DNA of 64,000 bases from assembly GCF_002197755.1 (NCBI RefSeq), contig NZ_NHOT01000003.1:868001-932000 (forward strand), given 5' to 3'. Shown piece by piece: positions 25,811 through 35,610 of the stretch (its first letter is position 1; the number at the start of each line of letters is the position of its first letter). Both the position numbers and the translations under genes were made by a program. The DNA is from Pedobacter sp. AJM. GTDB lineage: Bacteria; Bacteroidota; Bacteroidia; Sphingobacteriales; Sphingobacteriaceae. Under the pieces are notes generated by a model. It was not told where the DNA came from, made no database searches, and was given only the letters and a program-made list of their open reading frames with translations.

Positions 25811-27853
25811 TTATTTCCCAAATTTCTCAGCAAACATTTTTTCCAGCGCAAACATTTCATCACGAAGTTTTGCTGCCTGTAAAAAGTCCATATCTTTTGC
25901 TGCTTTCTGCATGTCCTTTTTAGTGGTATCAATGGCTTTTTGCAATTCGCTTTTACCCATATATTGTACAATCGGATCGGCAGCAATGCTGATTTCTGCA
26001 TTTTCCACATAAGCCCTGGCTTTGTTATCACTGGCCTTTTGCGAGAAATCTAAAACAGATGTTTGTTCCAGAATCGCTTCACGGGATTTTCCTACGGTTT
26101 TTGGCGTAATGCCATGCTCCAGGTTATAGGCAATCTGAATATCCCGGCGACGATTGGTTTCAGAAATCGTTTTTTCCATACTCTCGGTTATTCCGTCGGC
26201 ATACATAATTACCCTGCCCCGATCATTACGGGCAGCACGGCCAATGGTTTGAATTAAAGATTTTTCTGAACGAAGAAAACCTTCCTTATCAGCATCCAAA
26301 ATCGCAACTAAAGTAACCTCCGGTAAATCCAGTCCTTCACGAAGCAGGTTAATTCCCACCAATACATCAAATTCTCCTAACCGCAATCCACGCAGAATTT
26401 CCACACGCTCTAGAGTTTTAATTTCAGAGTGGATATATCTCGTTTTAATATTGAGCCGATCCAGGTATTTTGTGAGTTCTTCAGCCATGCGCTTGGTTAA
26501 AGTAGTGACTAAAATACGTCCGCCATCCTTAATGGTAATGTCGATTTCATCCAGCAGGTCATCCACCTGGTTGATGGCCGGCCTGATTTCAATCACCGGA
26601 TCCAATAAACCTGTTGGCCGGATCACCTGTTCTACCACCACACCTTCTGATTTTTCCAGCTCATATTCTGCCGGCGTGGCACTGACGTAAATCGTTTGCG
26701 GGGCTAAGGCTTCAAATTCATTAAAGTTGAGTGGCCGATTATCTAGTGCAGCCGGTAAACGAAAGCCGTATTCTACTAATGATAACTTTCTCGACCTATC
26801 ACCACCATACATGGCCCTGATTTGCGGAACCGTTACATGACTTTCATCAATTACCATTAAATAATCATCAGGAAAATAATCAAGCAGGCAGAACGGACGC
26901 ATTCCCGGCGTTCTTCCATCGAAGAAACGGGAGTAATTCTCAATCCCTGAACAATAGCCCAGTTCCTTCATCATTTCAATGTCGAAGTTGGTCCGTTCCT
27001 CTAAACGCTTTGCTTCCAGTAAATGCCGATCAGCAATTAACTGATTCTTTCTTATTTCCAGTTCTTCCTGTATGCCCCATATCGACTGATTGAAACGATC
27101 CTTTGGAGTGACGAAAAGATTTGCCGGATAAATGGCCATATCTTCCAGTTTTTCAATCGTTTTGCCCGAAACCGGGTCAATGGCTGAAAGCTCCTCAATA
27201 TCATCGCCAAAAAAGGAAATGCGATAAGCATGATCCAGATAGGCCGGATAAATATCAACCGTATCACCTTTCACCCTGAAAGTACCCCTTTTAAATTCAG
27301 TAGTGGTTCTGGAATATAAAATTTCGACCAGGCTATGTAAAAATGCATTACGCGAAATCCTTAAGCCTACACCAAAACGGAACACCATTCTGGAAAAATC
27401 TTCCGGGTTACCCATACCATAAATACAGGAAATGGAAGAAACAACGATGATATCTCTCCTACCACTCATTAAAGAGGAGGTAGTACGTAAACGTAGTTTT
27501 TCAATCTCTTCGTTAATACTTAAATCCTTTTCAATATAAGTATTGCTTGAGGCGATAAAAGCTTCAGGCTGGTAATAATCATAGTAGGAAACAAAATAAT
27601 TGACAGAGTTTTCCGGAAAGAAATTTTTAAATTCTCCGTAAAGCTGTGCAGCCAGGGTTTTATTATGACTTAAAATGAGTGTTGGCTTCTGTGTCTGCTC
27701 AATGACATTAGCTACAGTAAAGGTTTTTCCGGAACCGGTAACGCCTAATAAAGTTTGATAATGTTCGTTGGCATTTACACCATCAACCAGCTGTTTAATA
27801 GCGCCCGGCTGATCTCCTGTAGGTTGATATTCGGATGTGATCTTAAATTTCAT
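25811..27853 (-). CDS. uvrB: Excinuclease ABC subunit B
   Basis: DNA damage recognition and helicase-like subunit of nucleotide excision repair. The Walker A motif GVTGSGKT lies at residues 37-44. The beta-hairpin region includes YYDYYQPEAFI. The helicase motif II appears as VIDESHV, and motif VI as QTIGRAARN. The C-terminal UVR domain that contacts UvrC runs from about residue 635. The 680 residues are full length. It converges with the RDD-like gene, with one base between the stops. Confidence 0.98.
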   Translation of the reverse strand: MKFKITSEYQPTGDQPGAIKQLVDGVNANEHYQTLLGVTGSGKTFTVANVIEQTQKPTLILSHNKTLAAQLYGEFKNFFPENSVNYFVSYYDYYQPEAFIASSNTYIEKDLSINEEIEKLRLRTTSSLMSGRRDIIVVSSISCIYGMGNPEDFSRMVFRFGVGLRISRNAFLHSLVEILYSRTTTEFKRGTFRVKGDTVDIYPAYLDHAYRISFFGDDIEELSAIDPVSGKTIEKLEDMAIYPANLFVTPKDRFNQSIWGIQEELEIRKNQLIADRHLLEAKRLEERTNFDIEMMKELGYCSGIENYSRFFDGRTPGMRPFCLLDYFPDDYLMVIDESHVTVPQIRAMYGGDRSRKLSLVEYGFRLPAALDNRPLNFNEFEALAPQTIYVSATPAEYELEKSEGVVVEQVIRPTGLLDPVIEIRPAINQVDDLLDEIDITIKDGGRILVTTLTKRMAEELTKYLDRLNIKTRYIHSEIKTLERVEILRGLRLGEFDVLVGINLLREGLDLPEVTLVAILDADKEGFLRSEKSLIQTIGRAARNDRGRVIMYADGITESMEKTISETNRRRDIQIAYNLEHGITPKTVGKSREAILEQTSVLDFSQKASDNKARAYVENAEISIAADPIVQYMGKSELQKAIDTTKKDMQKAAKDMDFLQAAKLRDEMFALEKMFAEKFGK

Positions 27854-27861
27854 GTGTAAAT

Positions 27862-27869
27862 CAAATGTA
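27862..27869 (-). promoter_or_regulatory. -7 box (TACATTTG) directly upstream of uvrB
   Basis: On the minus strand TACATTTG matches TAnnTTTG and lies 8 bases before the uvrB ATG, so transcription would begin almost at the start codon. The -33 box is weak. Confidence 0.5.
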
Positions 27870-28030
27870 CGATTTTAGGGCTTAACAGTTAAACAGGCAA
27901 AAGTCAGGAATGTTTCTTTATGAAATCGTGAGCATTGATGAAGTAACCAAATGATGTAAACCAGAGAAGAAGTAAATATCAGGTGCAATCCTAGAAAGAC
28001 CTTTCTCTACACAAATAAACAGTACACAAA

Positions 28031-28062
28031 AAATCCTCGCTGAAATTATTCAGCGAGGATTT
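28031..28062. terminator. Strong hairpin terminator after the M1 peptidase gene
   Basis: A perfect 13-bp stem (28032-28044 with 28049-28061, loop ATTA), with T runs on both outer sides. It ends the minus-strand HupE-M1 transcript and could also stop plus-strand transcription. Confidence 0.9.
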
Positions 28063-28089
28063 TTTTTACGAGGCAATAACTGTTAATAT

Positions 28090-30465
28090 TTACTTACCCG
28101 CAGCCACTTTCATTGGGTTTAAGCCCACAGACTGGCCCCTTACCGCACCACCAGCTTTCGCCTTAAAGGTTTTAAATTTGCTTTCTTTTGCTTTTCCACC
28201 CCAGGCATTATTGGTGGTATCAATATCTGCCGTTTCACGCAACGGATCTAAGAGGATGGACTCAACCTCCTTATTTTTCACATAAAATTTAGATGTTTTC
28301 AATTCGTTATGCCTCCAGATTTGTGCAGGAATCCGATCGATTTCTTTTGTACCGTCTTTGTACGTAAACTCTACAATCACCGGCATCACCAAACCACCTT
28401 TATTACTAAAACTCAATTCGTATAAAAACTTGTTTTTATACTGATCCTGCTCGGCTTCCGGTACGGTTGCCAAAGGCATTCCGGTTTCTACTTTGTTGGT
28501 AATTGTGGTATCTATACTCACCAAACCCCTGTCATACTTATAATAAAAATCTTGTGCCGCAGGGTTTTTATCCACATAGAAATTATTTTTTTTCTCTTCA
28601 CGGTTTCTGATTTTGGAAATATCCTCAAAAGCATTTACAGCAGGTTTATCAATCTTCAACATGCGTGACCTTGCCGCCGGAACATCATTTGGAAAATCGG
28701 CCTTTGCAAATTTTACCGTATCCAGTGAGATGTCGCAAGGATCGGTTCCGTAGAACCAGCCTCTCCAGAACCAGTCCAGGTCTTCGCCACTGGCATCTTC
28801 CATCGTGCGGAACAAATCAGCCGGTTCAGGATGCTTAAAAGCCCATCTCCTGGCGTATTCTTTAAAAGCATAATCAAATAATTCTCTGCCCATAATCGTT
28901 TCACGGAGGATATTTAAACCCGTGGCCGGCTTAGAATAAGCATTGGGACCAAAACGGGCGATGTTCTCTGAATTCGTCATAATGGGTTCCAGCTCATCCT
29001 TAGGCAGTTTCATGTAATCTACAATCGTATATGCCGGACCTTTTTTACTTGGAAATTTGTTATCCCAGAGTTCTTCTGTTAAGTATTCCACAAAAGAGTT
29101 CAGTCCTTCGTCCATCCAGGTCCACTGGCGCTCATCACTATTGACAATCATTGGAAAGAAGTTGTGCCCAACCTCATGGATAATTACCCCAAGCATACCA
29201 TTTTTAGTGCTTTCGCTATAGGTTCCATCCGCATCTGTGCGACCGTAATTAAAACAAATCATCGGATATTCCATTCCGTTTGCAGCTTCAATACTTTGTG
29301 CAACGGGATATGGATATGGAATGGTAAAATCAGAATAAGTTTTTATGGTATGCGCTACGGCCCGCGTTGAAAATTTACTATATAAACCGTAGGCTTCCTT
29401 ACCATAGAAACTCATACACATCACAGTATTATTATTGGCCTGAATTTTTTGCGGCATGGCATCCCAGATGAATTTACGGGAAGCAGTCCAGGCAAAATCA
29501 CGGACATTATTTGCATTAAACACCCAGGTTTTTTTAGCAGTAGATTTTTTGGTTTCGGCCGCTTTGGCTTCAGCAAGTGTTTGAATTTCTACCGGAGCGG
29601 TGGCCGTTTTAGCGGCATTGTACCTGCTTAATTGCGCAGGAGATAACACCGCGCTGTAATTGATACATTCACCAGTAGCTCCTACTAAGTGATCTGCAGG
29701 AACAGTCATTTGCACTTTAAAATCACCGAACGTTAATGCAAACTCACCCCGGCCGGTAAACTGGTGGTTTTGCCAGCCCTGGAAATCGCTGTATACACAT
29801 AAACGCGGGTACCATTGCGTCATGGTGAACAAATAGTTGCCATCTGCCGGAAAATATTCATAACCACCTCGACCGCCAACACTCATTCTATCTGTTATTT
29901 TATAATTCCAGTTGATGTTGAAAATAAACTTTTGTCCGGTTTTTAAAGCCACTGGCAAATCAACCCGCATCATGGTTTTATTGACCGTGTATTTTAAATT
30001 TTTACCCAGGGCATCAGTCAGTTTGGTGATGTTAATGCCATCGCCGTTATCGGCCTGATTACTCAGCCGGTCTAAAGTTTGTATTGTTCCGTAAGCCGGC
30101 ATTTTAGTGGCATCCTGATAATTGGCACTTTTACTGGTGCTATGCTCATTTTCATCCAACTGCAACCAGATATAGGTGAGGGGATCAGGCGAATTATTCG
30201 TATAAGTAATCGTCTCTGCGCCCGTTAACAACAGGTTTTTTTCATCCAACTCACATTTAATATTGTAATCGGCACGTTGTTGCCAGTATTTTACACCAGG
30301 CGCACCACTTGCCGTACGCTGCTCATTCGGTGTGGGTAAAATAGTACCCAATTGCTCAAACTTATTTCCGTGATTACTTCCCGGATTGTTCTGAATGTTT
30401 TGAGCAATAGCCAGGCTTCCTGAAAAAAGCAACAGGCCAGATAATGTGAATAGTTTATTAATCAT
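28090..30465 (-). CDS. M1 family metallopeptidase
   Basis: A secreted zinc peptidase of 791 residues with a signal peptide (about residues 1-21, ending AIAQ). The zinc site is H430-E-V-G-H434 with the third ligand E453 in WMDEGLNSF, the exact HExxH-18x-E spacing of M1. In place of the usual GAMEN exopeptidase motif it has N-G-M-E-Y (396-400). That change is also found in some M1-like proteins of the phylum, and the N-terminal specificity may differ. It is downstream of the HupE/UreJ gene with a 9-bp gap. Confidence 0.9.
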   Translation of the reverse strand: MINKLFTLSGLLLFSGSLAIAQNIQNNPGSNHGNKFEQLGTILPTPNEQRTASGAPGVKYWQQRADYNIKCELDEKNLLLTGAETITYTNNSPDPLTYIWLQLDENEHSTSKSANYQDATKMPAYGTIQTLDRLSNQADNGDGINITKLTDALGKNLKYTVNKTMMRVDLPVALKTGQKFIFNINWNYKITDRMSVGGRGGYEYFPADGNYLFTMTQWYPRLCVYSDFQGWQNHQFTGRGEFALTFGDFKVQMTVPADHLVGATGECINYSAVLSPAQLSRYNAAKTATAPVEIQTLAEAKAAETKKSTAKKTWVFNANNVRDFAWTASRKFIWDAMPQKIQANNNTVMCMSFYGKEAYGLYSKFSTRAVAHTIKTYSDFTIPYPYPVAQSIEAANGMEYPMICFNYGRTDADGTYSESTKNGMLGVIIHEVGHNFFPMIVNSDERQWTWMDEGLNSFVEYLTEELWDNKFPSKKGPAYTIVDYMKLPKDELEPIMTNSENIARFGPNAYSKPATGLNILRETIMGRELFDYAFKEYARRWAFKHPEPADLFRTMEDASGEDLDWFWRGWFYGTDPCDISLDTVKFAKADFPNDVPAARSRMLKIDKPAVNAFEDISKIRNREEKKNNFYVDKNPAAQDFYYKYDRGLVSIDTTITNKVETGMPLATVPEAEQDQYKNKFLYELSFSNKGGLVMPVIVEFTYKDGTKEIDRIPAQIWRHNELKTSKFYVKNKEVESILLDPLRETADIDTTNNAWGGKAKESKFKTFKAKAGGAVRGQSVGLNPMKVAAGK

Positions 30466-30474
30466 TCTTTTTAG

Positions 30475-31059
30475 TTAAAAGGGAATTCTCTCTAAAGCCA
30501 TTTTTAAAGCCAGGCTAAACACGGCTGCTGATATAAACAGAACCCAGCTGATTCTCTTTATTTTGGTATAATTAAAAACGATAAAAGTAGCGGCCAGTAT
30601 GATTAATACCATAAAAACCTGACCAGCCTCCAACCCGACGTTAAAGCCAAATAAACCCCAGCCAATCTGCTGATCTTTAGCCAGCATCATCCTGATGGAA
30701 TTGGCAAAACCCATTCCATGCACAAGACCGAAACCCAATGCCAGAAAATAATTGATCCTTACCGCTTCCATTTTAAAATTCCTCCGGAATAAATTACTTA
30801 ACGCAGTAATCACAATGGTACAGGGAATTAAAAACTCTACCCATTTGCTTTCAAACCGGATCATATCCAATACACTTAACAGCAGGGTTGCAGAATGGCC
30901 AATGGTAAAGGCCGTAACCAGAATTAAAACCTGCTTAATATTGGTATAACTGTAAATGGCTACCAGGGCTAAAATAAAAAGCTGATGATCCAGTGCATCA
31001 AGGCTTATAATATGCGCCCAGCCCAACTTAAAGTAAAAGATAAAATCCTGTAACGGCAT
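30475..31059 (-). CDS. HupE/UreJ family membrane protein
   Basis: About six membrane segments in 194 residues. His-containing motifs HIISLDALDHQLFILAL, TIGHSATLLL and GLVHGMGFANS match the HupE/UreJ family, whose members are linked to nickel or metal delivery in hydrogenase and urease systems. No such enzyme is seen here, so the metal role is only a family inference. It is divergent from the DUF6702 gene, a common neighbour in this phylum. Confidence 0.87.
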   Translation of the reverse strand: MPLQDFIFYFKLGWAHIISLDALDHQLFILALVAIYSYTNIKQVLILVTAFTIGHSATLLLSVLDMIRFESKWVEFLIPCTIVITALSNLFRRNFKMEAVRINYFLALGFGLVHGMGFANSIRMMLAKDQQIGWGLFGFNVGLEAGQVFMVLIILAATFIVFNYTKIKRISWVLFISAAVFSLALKMALERIPF

Positions 31060-31201
31060 GAATAATTGGTTAATTATCGGAGCAGTATCATTAAAAATAT
31101 AAAATTATCTTTTTTACGGCATAAATACATATTAAATACAGAAATTTAGATACCAAATTTGTTACGAACATGATTTGGCACATCAAATACAATAGCGATG
31201 A

Positions 31202-31231
31202 TTTGATTAAACACATTATACCGTAACTTTG
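31202..31231 (+). promoter_or_regulatory. Bacteroidota-type promoter of the DUF6702 gene
   Basis: TTTG at 31202-31205 and TAACTTTG at 31224-31231 are spaced by 18 bases, a full match to the phylum consensus, 32 bases before the start codon. Confidence 0.75.
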
Positions 31232-31263
31232 GCTTTAATCATTTGTAATTTAAGATCATTTTC

Positions 31264-31770
31264 ATGCTCAAATTGAAATACTACTTGTTCATGTTATGCT
31301 GTATTTGCATCAGTATGGGGGCGGGGTTGAAGCATCCGCTCCATGTGAGTACAACAGAAGTGAATTTTAACCCGAAAGAAAAATCACTGGAAGTTAGCTG
31401 CCGCATTTTTACGGATGATTTTGAATCCGTTTTAGCCAAACTCTACCACCAGAAAACAGATCTTTCCGCTCCTGCCATGAAAACAAAAATGGATGATGTG
31501 GTGAAGAAATATCTTTTAAGCCACCTTCAAATCAAGGTGAACAATAAACTTGCAGCTTTGCAATATATTGGTTTTGAAATTGACCATGAAGCGACTAATA
31601 TTTACCTGGAGGTGAACAATCTCTCATCTTTCAAAACGGCCGAGGTAAACAACACTATCCTATACGATCAGTTTGATGATCAGATGAGTATTATCCATAT
31701 AATCAATGGAAAAACACGTAAAAGCACAAGAGTATTATACCCTGATAAGACTTTTCAGGTAAACTTTTAA
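31264..31770 (+). CDS. DUF6702 family exported protein
   Basis: A 168-residue protein with an N-terminal signal-like hydrophobic segment (YYLFMLCCICISMGAG), then HPLHVSTTEVNFNPKEKSLE and CRIFTDDFESVL. These are the features of DUF6702, a protein found next to HupE/UreJ and M1 peptidase genes in this phylum. The periplasmic domain is probably beta-rich. Function unknown. Confidence 0.8.
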   Translation: MLKLKYYLFMLCCICISMGAGLKHPLHVSTTEVNFNPKEKSLEVSCRIFTDDFESVLAKLYHQKTDLSAPAMKTKMDDVVKKYLLSHLQIKVNNKLAALQYIGFEIDHEATNIYLEVNNLSSFKTAEVNNTILYDQFDDQMSIIHIINGKTRKSTRVLYPDKTFQVNF

Positions 31771-31903
31771 TGGTATTTTTTGTATTCAATATTAAATAAA
31801 CGTTAAATTACGTTAACTTTAATATCCCGTTTACATGATTTGTTACTGTGGGAAACACTATTAATAATCTTAATTACACATTATTCAATTTGTTTAAATA
31901 AGT

Positions 31904-33202
31904 ATGCATTTAATCGTTTTCTCTGCAGTGCTGACGCCCCGGATAAAATATATCTTTAATTTTATATTTAAGGATATCCTCAAGGCCGAGGTTGAATTTA
32001 CCGGAAACAGTCAGCATTTTCTGGATAGTGCCCATGCTAAAATCAGCTATGGCCAGGCACCACTTGCTGACGAATTATTTTTCAGTAGTTCTCATTTACT
32101 TTTTTCTAATAAAGTAGAAGAATTTAAAATGAAGACAGTGCAGTTTGGTCCATACCAGGTACCCTTTCCTGTAGAAAATTCACTTTTACCCTTTGATGTA
32201 TTTGCTGCTTCCTTTTTTATCCTGAGCAGATATGAAGAATACCTTTATCAAAAGAAAACCACAGATGATTTCGGGGCAAACAAAAGTTATCAGTTTAAAT
32301 GGAAAATGCTGGAACGTCCGGTGATAGATGAATGGTCGCTGATGTTAAAAAATATTATCCAGACCAGGTATCCGCAGTTTAAATTTTTTGAAAAGCAGTT
32401 TATACAACAGCCCACTATTAATTTTACTGTTCCAGTGAAGATTCCCAGGGGCTTTATTAACAAAACCAGATTTTTTATCAATAGCATTTCCAACAAGGAG
32501 AATACGTATCTAAGTGCCGGATTTGATCGTTTAACCGGCCTAGATGTTAACATTAAGCAGGTATTGCCAGAAATTGACATGCATTTGGCGTCAAAATATA
32601 TTTCGCCTGTTTACTTTATCAGTTTCCCCAATATCCCTGATGATTATATCGGGATAAGTGATCTTTCCAAAATCCTGAACAAAGGCACAGTGGGCTTATT
32701 AAGGCCCTGCAGCAATGATCAGCAGAAAGTTAGCAAAGTTAAGGCAGGTGTATCCAGGCTCAAAAAAATGCTACCGGAGCAAATTAACCTGAGTAGTCAG
32801 CAACTGGAAGTACTCAAATTTCCGATATGTTATCTGAACCTCTTAAATAGTGCCGTCATTTCAGATTATTCTATGGGGTATGCAGAAACGCCAGGATTTA
32901 GGGCCGGTACCTGCACACCCTTTAGCTGGTACGATCTGCAACTGGAAAAAGTAACCGCCTTAAACGTAAAGTCATATTGCATTACGGATACGGCCCTTGA
33001 TCAGTTGAACACGGATGAGATTAAAGAAATCATCGGAAACCTTGCCGAATCCGTAAAACTGGTTAAAGGAACACTTTTAAGCAGCTGGAAGCTACGTAGT
33101 CTTTCCAATCATCTGAAATATCAGAAACTGAACAAGGGTTTCAGATATTTATTGGAATTTGCCGGCAATCAGGCTCCTGCTTTATTTCAGCAGAAATCAT
33201 AA
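31904..33202 (+). CDS. Polysaccharide deacetylase-like protein (DUF7033-type N-terminus)
   Basis: A 432-residue protein with no signal peptide. Parts such as FPVENSLLPFDVFAASFFILSR (a stretch common in these proteins) and MGYAETPGFRAGTCTPFSWYD near the C-terminus match a Bacteroidota group annotated as polysaccharide deacetylases. The catalytic Asp-Asp and His-x3-His motifs of NodB deacetylases are not clearly visible, so enzyme activity is doubtful. It lies 101 bp upstream of upp. Confidence 0.55.
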   Translation: MHLIVFSAVLTPRIKYIFNFIFKDILKAEVEFTGNSQHFLDSAHAKISYGQAPLADELFFSSSHLLFSNKVEEFKMKTVQFGPYQVPFPVENSLLPFDVFAASFFILSRYEEYLYQKKTTDDFGANKSYQFKWKMLERPVIDEWSLMLKNIIQTRYPQFKFFEKQFIQQPTINFTVPVKIPRGFINKTRFFINSISNKENTYLSAGFDRLTGLDVNIKQVLPEIDMHLASKYISPVYFISFPNIPDDYIGISDLSKILNKGTVGLLRPCSNDQQKVSKVKAGVSRLKKMLPEQINLSSQQLEVLKFPICYLNLLNSAVISDYSMGYAETPGFRAGTCTPFSWYDLQLEKVTALNVKSYCITDTALDQLNTDEIKEIIGNLAESVKLVKGTLLSSWKLRSLSNHLKYQKLNKGFRYLLEFAGNQAPALFQQKS

Positions 33203-33303
33203 ATAATCAACTCCAAAAAACAATCAAACGCCTGGTTGGTATCTATAAAAGAGAAATTGATAAATTAGACAGCGATTACCCACGCTTAAATAAACAACCT
33301 TCT

Positions 33304-33948
33304 ATGATTTTTGACCTCAGTAAAACTAAATCAGTAGCCAACACCTTTATAGCCGAACTAAGGGACGAAAATATCCAGAAAGATTCCATGCGTTTCCGGA
33401 AAAACCTGGAGCGTGTCGGAGAATTTTTTGCTTATGAGATCAGCAAATCGCTGAATTACGTGAGCAGGGAAGTGACCACCCCACTAGGCGTATCGCAATG
33501 CGACGTTTTAGCGCAACAACCTGTACTGGCTACCATTTTAAGGGCTGGACTACCTTTGCAACAGGGCTTGTTAAATATCTTCGACCAGGCAGAATGCTGT
33601 TTTATATCTGCCTACAGGAAAGTTGAAAAAAGCGGTGATTTTGTCATCCAGATGGACTATATTTCCTCTCCGGATTTAGATGGACGGGTACTCGTTATGG
33701 CTGACCCTATGTTAGCCACCGGGCAGAGTATGGTGATGTGTTGTAAGGAACTGATCAACCGCTATAAAATTTCGGAGCTACATATTGTGGCCGCCATTGC
33801 CAGTGCAGAAGGAGTGATGCATGTACGTGCCCACCTCCCGAAAGCCAGACTCTGGCTCGGTGCTATTGATGAAGAAATGACCAGTAAATCTTATATTGTG
33901 CCGGGGCTGGGCGATGCAGGAGACCTGGCTTATGGCGAAAAGATTTAA
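33304..33948 (+). CDS. upp: Uracil phosphoribosyltransferase
   Basis: Salvages uracil to UMP with PRPP. The PRPP-binding loop is ADPMLATGQSM, ILRAGLPL is the pyrophosphate loop, and YIVPGLGDAGDLAYG at the C-terminus is the uracil-binding segment. At 214 residues it is the usual length. Cytoplasmic. The start gives MIFDLSKTKSVAN, typical of Bacteroidota Upp. Confidence 0.96.
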   Translation: MIFDLSKTKSVANTFIAELRDENIQKDSMRFRKNLERVGEFFAYEISKSLNYVSREVTTPLGVSQCDVLAQQPVLATILRAGLPLQQGLLNIFDQAECCFISAYRKVEKSGDFVIQMDYISSPDLDGRVLVMADPMLATGQSMVMCCKELINRYKISELHIVAAIASAEGVMHVRAHLPKARLWLGAIDEEMTSKSYIVPGLGDAGDLAYGEKI

Positions 33949-33981
33949 TTTTTTAATGTTTCCGGCTTTAAATAAATTCTA

Positions 33982-34299
33982 TTGAATATCTTATTTGTTT
34001 GCAGTCGCAATAAATGGAGAAGCTTAACTGCAGAAACCATTTTTAAAAACCATTCTGATCACCAGATAAAATCTGCCGGAACTGAACCTTCAGCCAGAAT
34101 TAAAATCAATGCAAAACTGATTATTTGGGCAGATCTGATCTTTATGATGGAAAAAAAGCATCGACAAAGGATGAGCGAACGTTTTCCCGAAGAAACAGAT
34201 GGAAAAGAAATAATCATTTTAAGGATCCCGGATGACTATCAATATATGGATGAAGATTTAATTGAAGAACTGACCAGCAAAGTTTCAGATTATTTATAA
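33982..34299 (+). CDS. Small low-molecular-weight tyrosine phosphatase-like protein
   Basis: The start is a TTG, giving NILFVCSRNKWRSLTAE with the phosphatase P-loop C-x5-R-S. The protein is only 105 residues, against about 150 for typical LMW phosphatases. It retains the P-loop, the SAGTEPSA segment and a C-terminal DDYQYM, but lacks part of the middle, so it is a short-form family member. Substrate unknown. It lies 33 bp after upp. Confidence 0.8.
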   Translation: MNILFVCSRNKWRSLTAETIFKNHSDHQIKSAGTEPSARIKINAKLIIWADLIFMMEKKHRQRMSERFPEETDGKEIIILRIPDDYQYMDEDLIEELTSKVSDYL

Positions 34300-34332
34300 A
34301 CCAGATGATAAGTCCTACCTTTATTAATAATT

Positions 34333-35031
34333 ATGCATCATCACAAAAAACACATCTTCTTCGACCTTGACCATACCATTTGGGATTTTGACCGCAATGC
34401 CGAAGAAACACTGAACGAATTGTACGAGACTTATGATTTAAAAGGTTTAGGCCTTCATTCCTGTGCTGATTTCATCCTCACCTATACCGAAAACAACCAC
34501 AAACTCTGGACGGATTATCATCTGGGGAAAATCACTAAAGATTTTCTGAGGGCTGAGCGTTTTAGTAAAACTTTTATCCAACTGGGAATCAGTCCGGATG
34601 TAGTTCCGCATCAGTTTGAAGAGGATTATGTAAGTATTTCACCTACTAAAACCAATTTATTTGATGGTGCAGCAGATGTTTTAACCTACCTGAAAGAAAA
34701 GTATACGCTACATATTATCTCAAACGGGTTCAAAGAAACTACGCTGACGAAGATGAAGCTTTCTAACCTTAATCCTTATTTTGAAAACGTTATTATTTCG
34801 GAGGATGTTGGGGTAAATAAACCAAACCCTCGCATTTTCGAATATGCATTAGAAAGGGCAAAAGCAAAAAAAGAAGAAAGTATCATGATTGGCGACAGTA
34901 TAGAAGCAGATATTTATGGTGCTTTAAATTTTGGTATGGAGGCTATCTTTTTTAATCCCTTGGCAAAGGAAAAACCTGAAGATGTAAAGAAAGAAATTAC
35001 GCACTTAAAGGACCTGGTTCATCTATTTTAG
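34333..35031 (+). CDS. YjjG-type noncanonical pyrimidine nucleotidase (HAD superfamily)
   Basis: The HAD motif I FFDLDHT has D11 and D13. Motif II is IISNGF, and motif IV is IGDSIEAD. The cap insertion YDLKGLGLHSCADF fits the YjjG group, which hydrolyses nucleoside monophosphates and protects against noncanonical pyrimidine nucleotides. The 232 residues are standard. Neighbouring upp suits nucleotide salvage. Confidence 0.9.
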   Translation: MHHHKKHIFFDLDHTIWDFDRNAEETLNELYETYDLKGLGLHSCADFILTYTENNHKLWTDYHLGKITKDFLRAERFSKTFIQLGISPDVVPHQFEEDYVSISPTKTNLFDGAADVLTYLKEKYTLHIISNGFKETTLTKMKLSNLNPYFENVIISEDVGVNKPNPRIFEYALERAKAKKEESIMIGDSIEADIYGALNFGMEAIFFNPLAKEKPEDVKKEITHLKDLVHLF

Positions 35032-35052
35032 GACGATTAAAGTACATTAAAT

Positions 35053-35571
35053 ATGAATACAGCAAAAGTTAGGGTTTCTTTAAATCACATTATTGCCTCC
35101 TATACATCTAAATTATCTTCCTATACTGATGATATTTTTCAGCTTACACCACCTATTAGCGGCTGGAGTTACAGCGAAGTATATGCGCATATTTTCGATG
35201 CCAGCTTACTTTCTTTAATTGCGATGGACAATAGCATTACAGGAAAGGGCAAAAAGCAAGCCACCCATTTTATGGTGAAATTAATTCTGTTATTGGGTTC
35301 ACTGCCACCGGCGAAGAAATATGAAGCACCCAAAATACTGGCAGATAGGGTAAGGAAAATCAGTAAAACTGAAGCCCTGGATTTCATTATGGAATTTGAG
35401 ACGGCTTTAGAGAAATACTACCCTAAAATAGCCACTGCAGATTTACAGCTGAAAACCAAACACCCGCGTTTAGGTTATCTGAATGCAAAACAATGGTTTA
35501 GGTTTATAGAAATACACCTTAAACATCATCTCAAACAACTGGAACGAATAGAAAAGAGTTTTAAAGGTTAA
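35053..35571 (+). CDS. DinB family protein
   Basis: A 172-residue helical-bundle protein. The metal-binding His residues are visible as YSEVYAHIFDA and, near the C-terminus, EIHLKHHLKQLER, a DinB/YfiT pattern. Such proteins bind a divalent metal; some are thiol transferases, but this one has no known substrate. It starts 21 bp after the YjjG-like gene. Confidence 0.83.
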   Translation: MNTAKVRVSLNHIIASYTSKLSSYTDDIFQLTPPISGWSYSEVYAHIFDASLLSLIAMDNSITGKGKKQATHFMVKLILLLGSLPPAKKYEAPKILADRVRKISKTEALDFIMEFETALEKYYPKIATADLQLKTKHPRLGYLNAKQWFRFIEIHLKHHLKQLERIEKSFKG

Positions 35572-35610
35572 GATATTTTAGCATATTTGATTAACCATAA
35601 AACGCTCACA

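Noticed and set aside
31904..33202. Confident NodB-type deacetylase call
   Set aside because: The metal-binding Asp-Asp and His-x3-His motifs could not be found, so only a family-likeness is reported.
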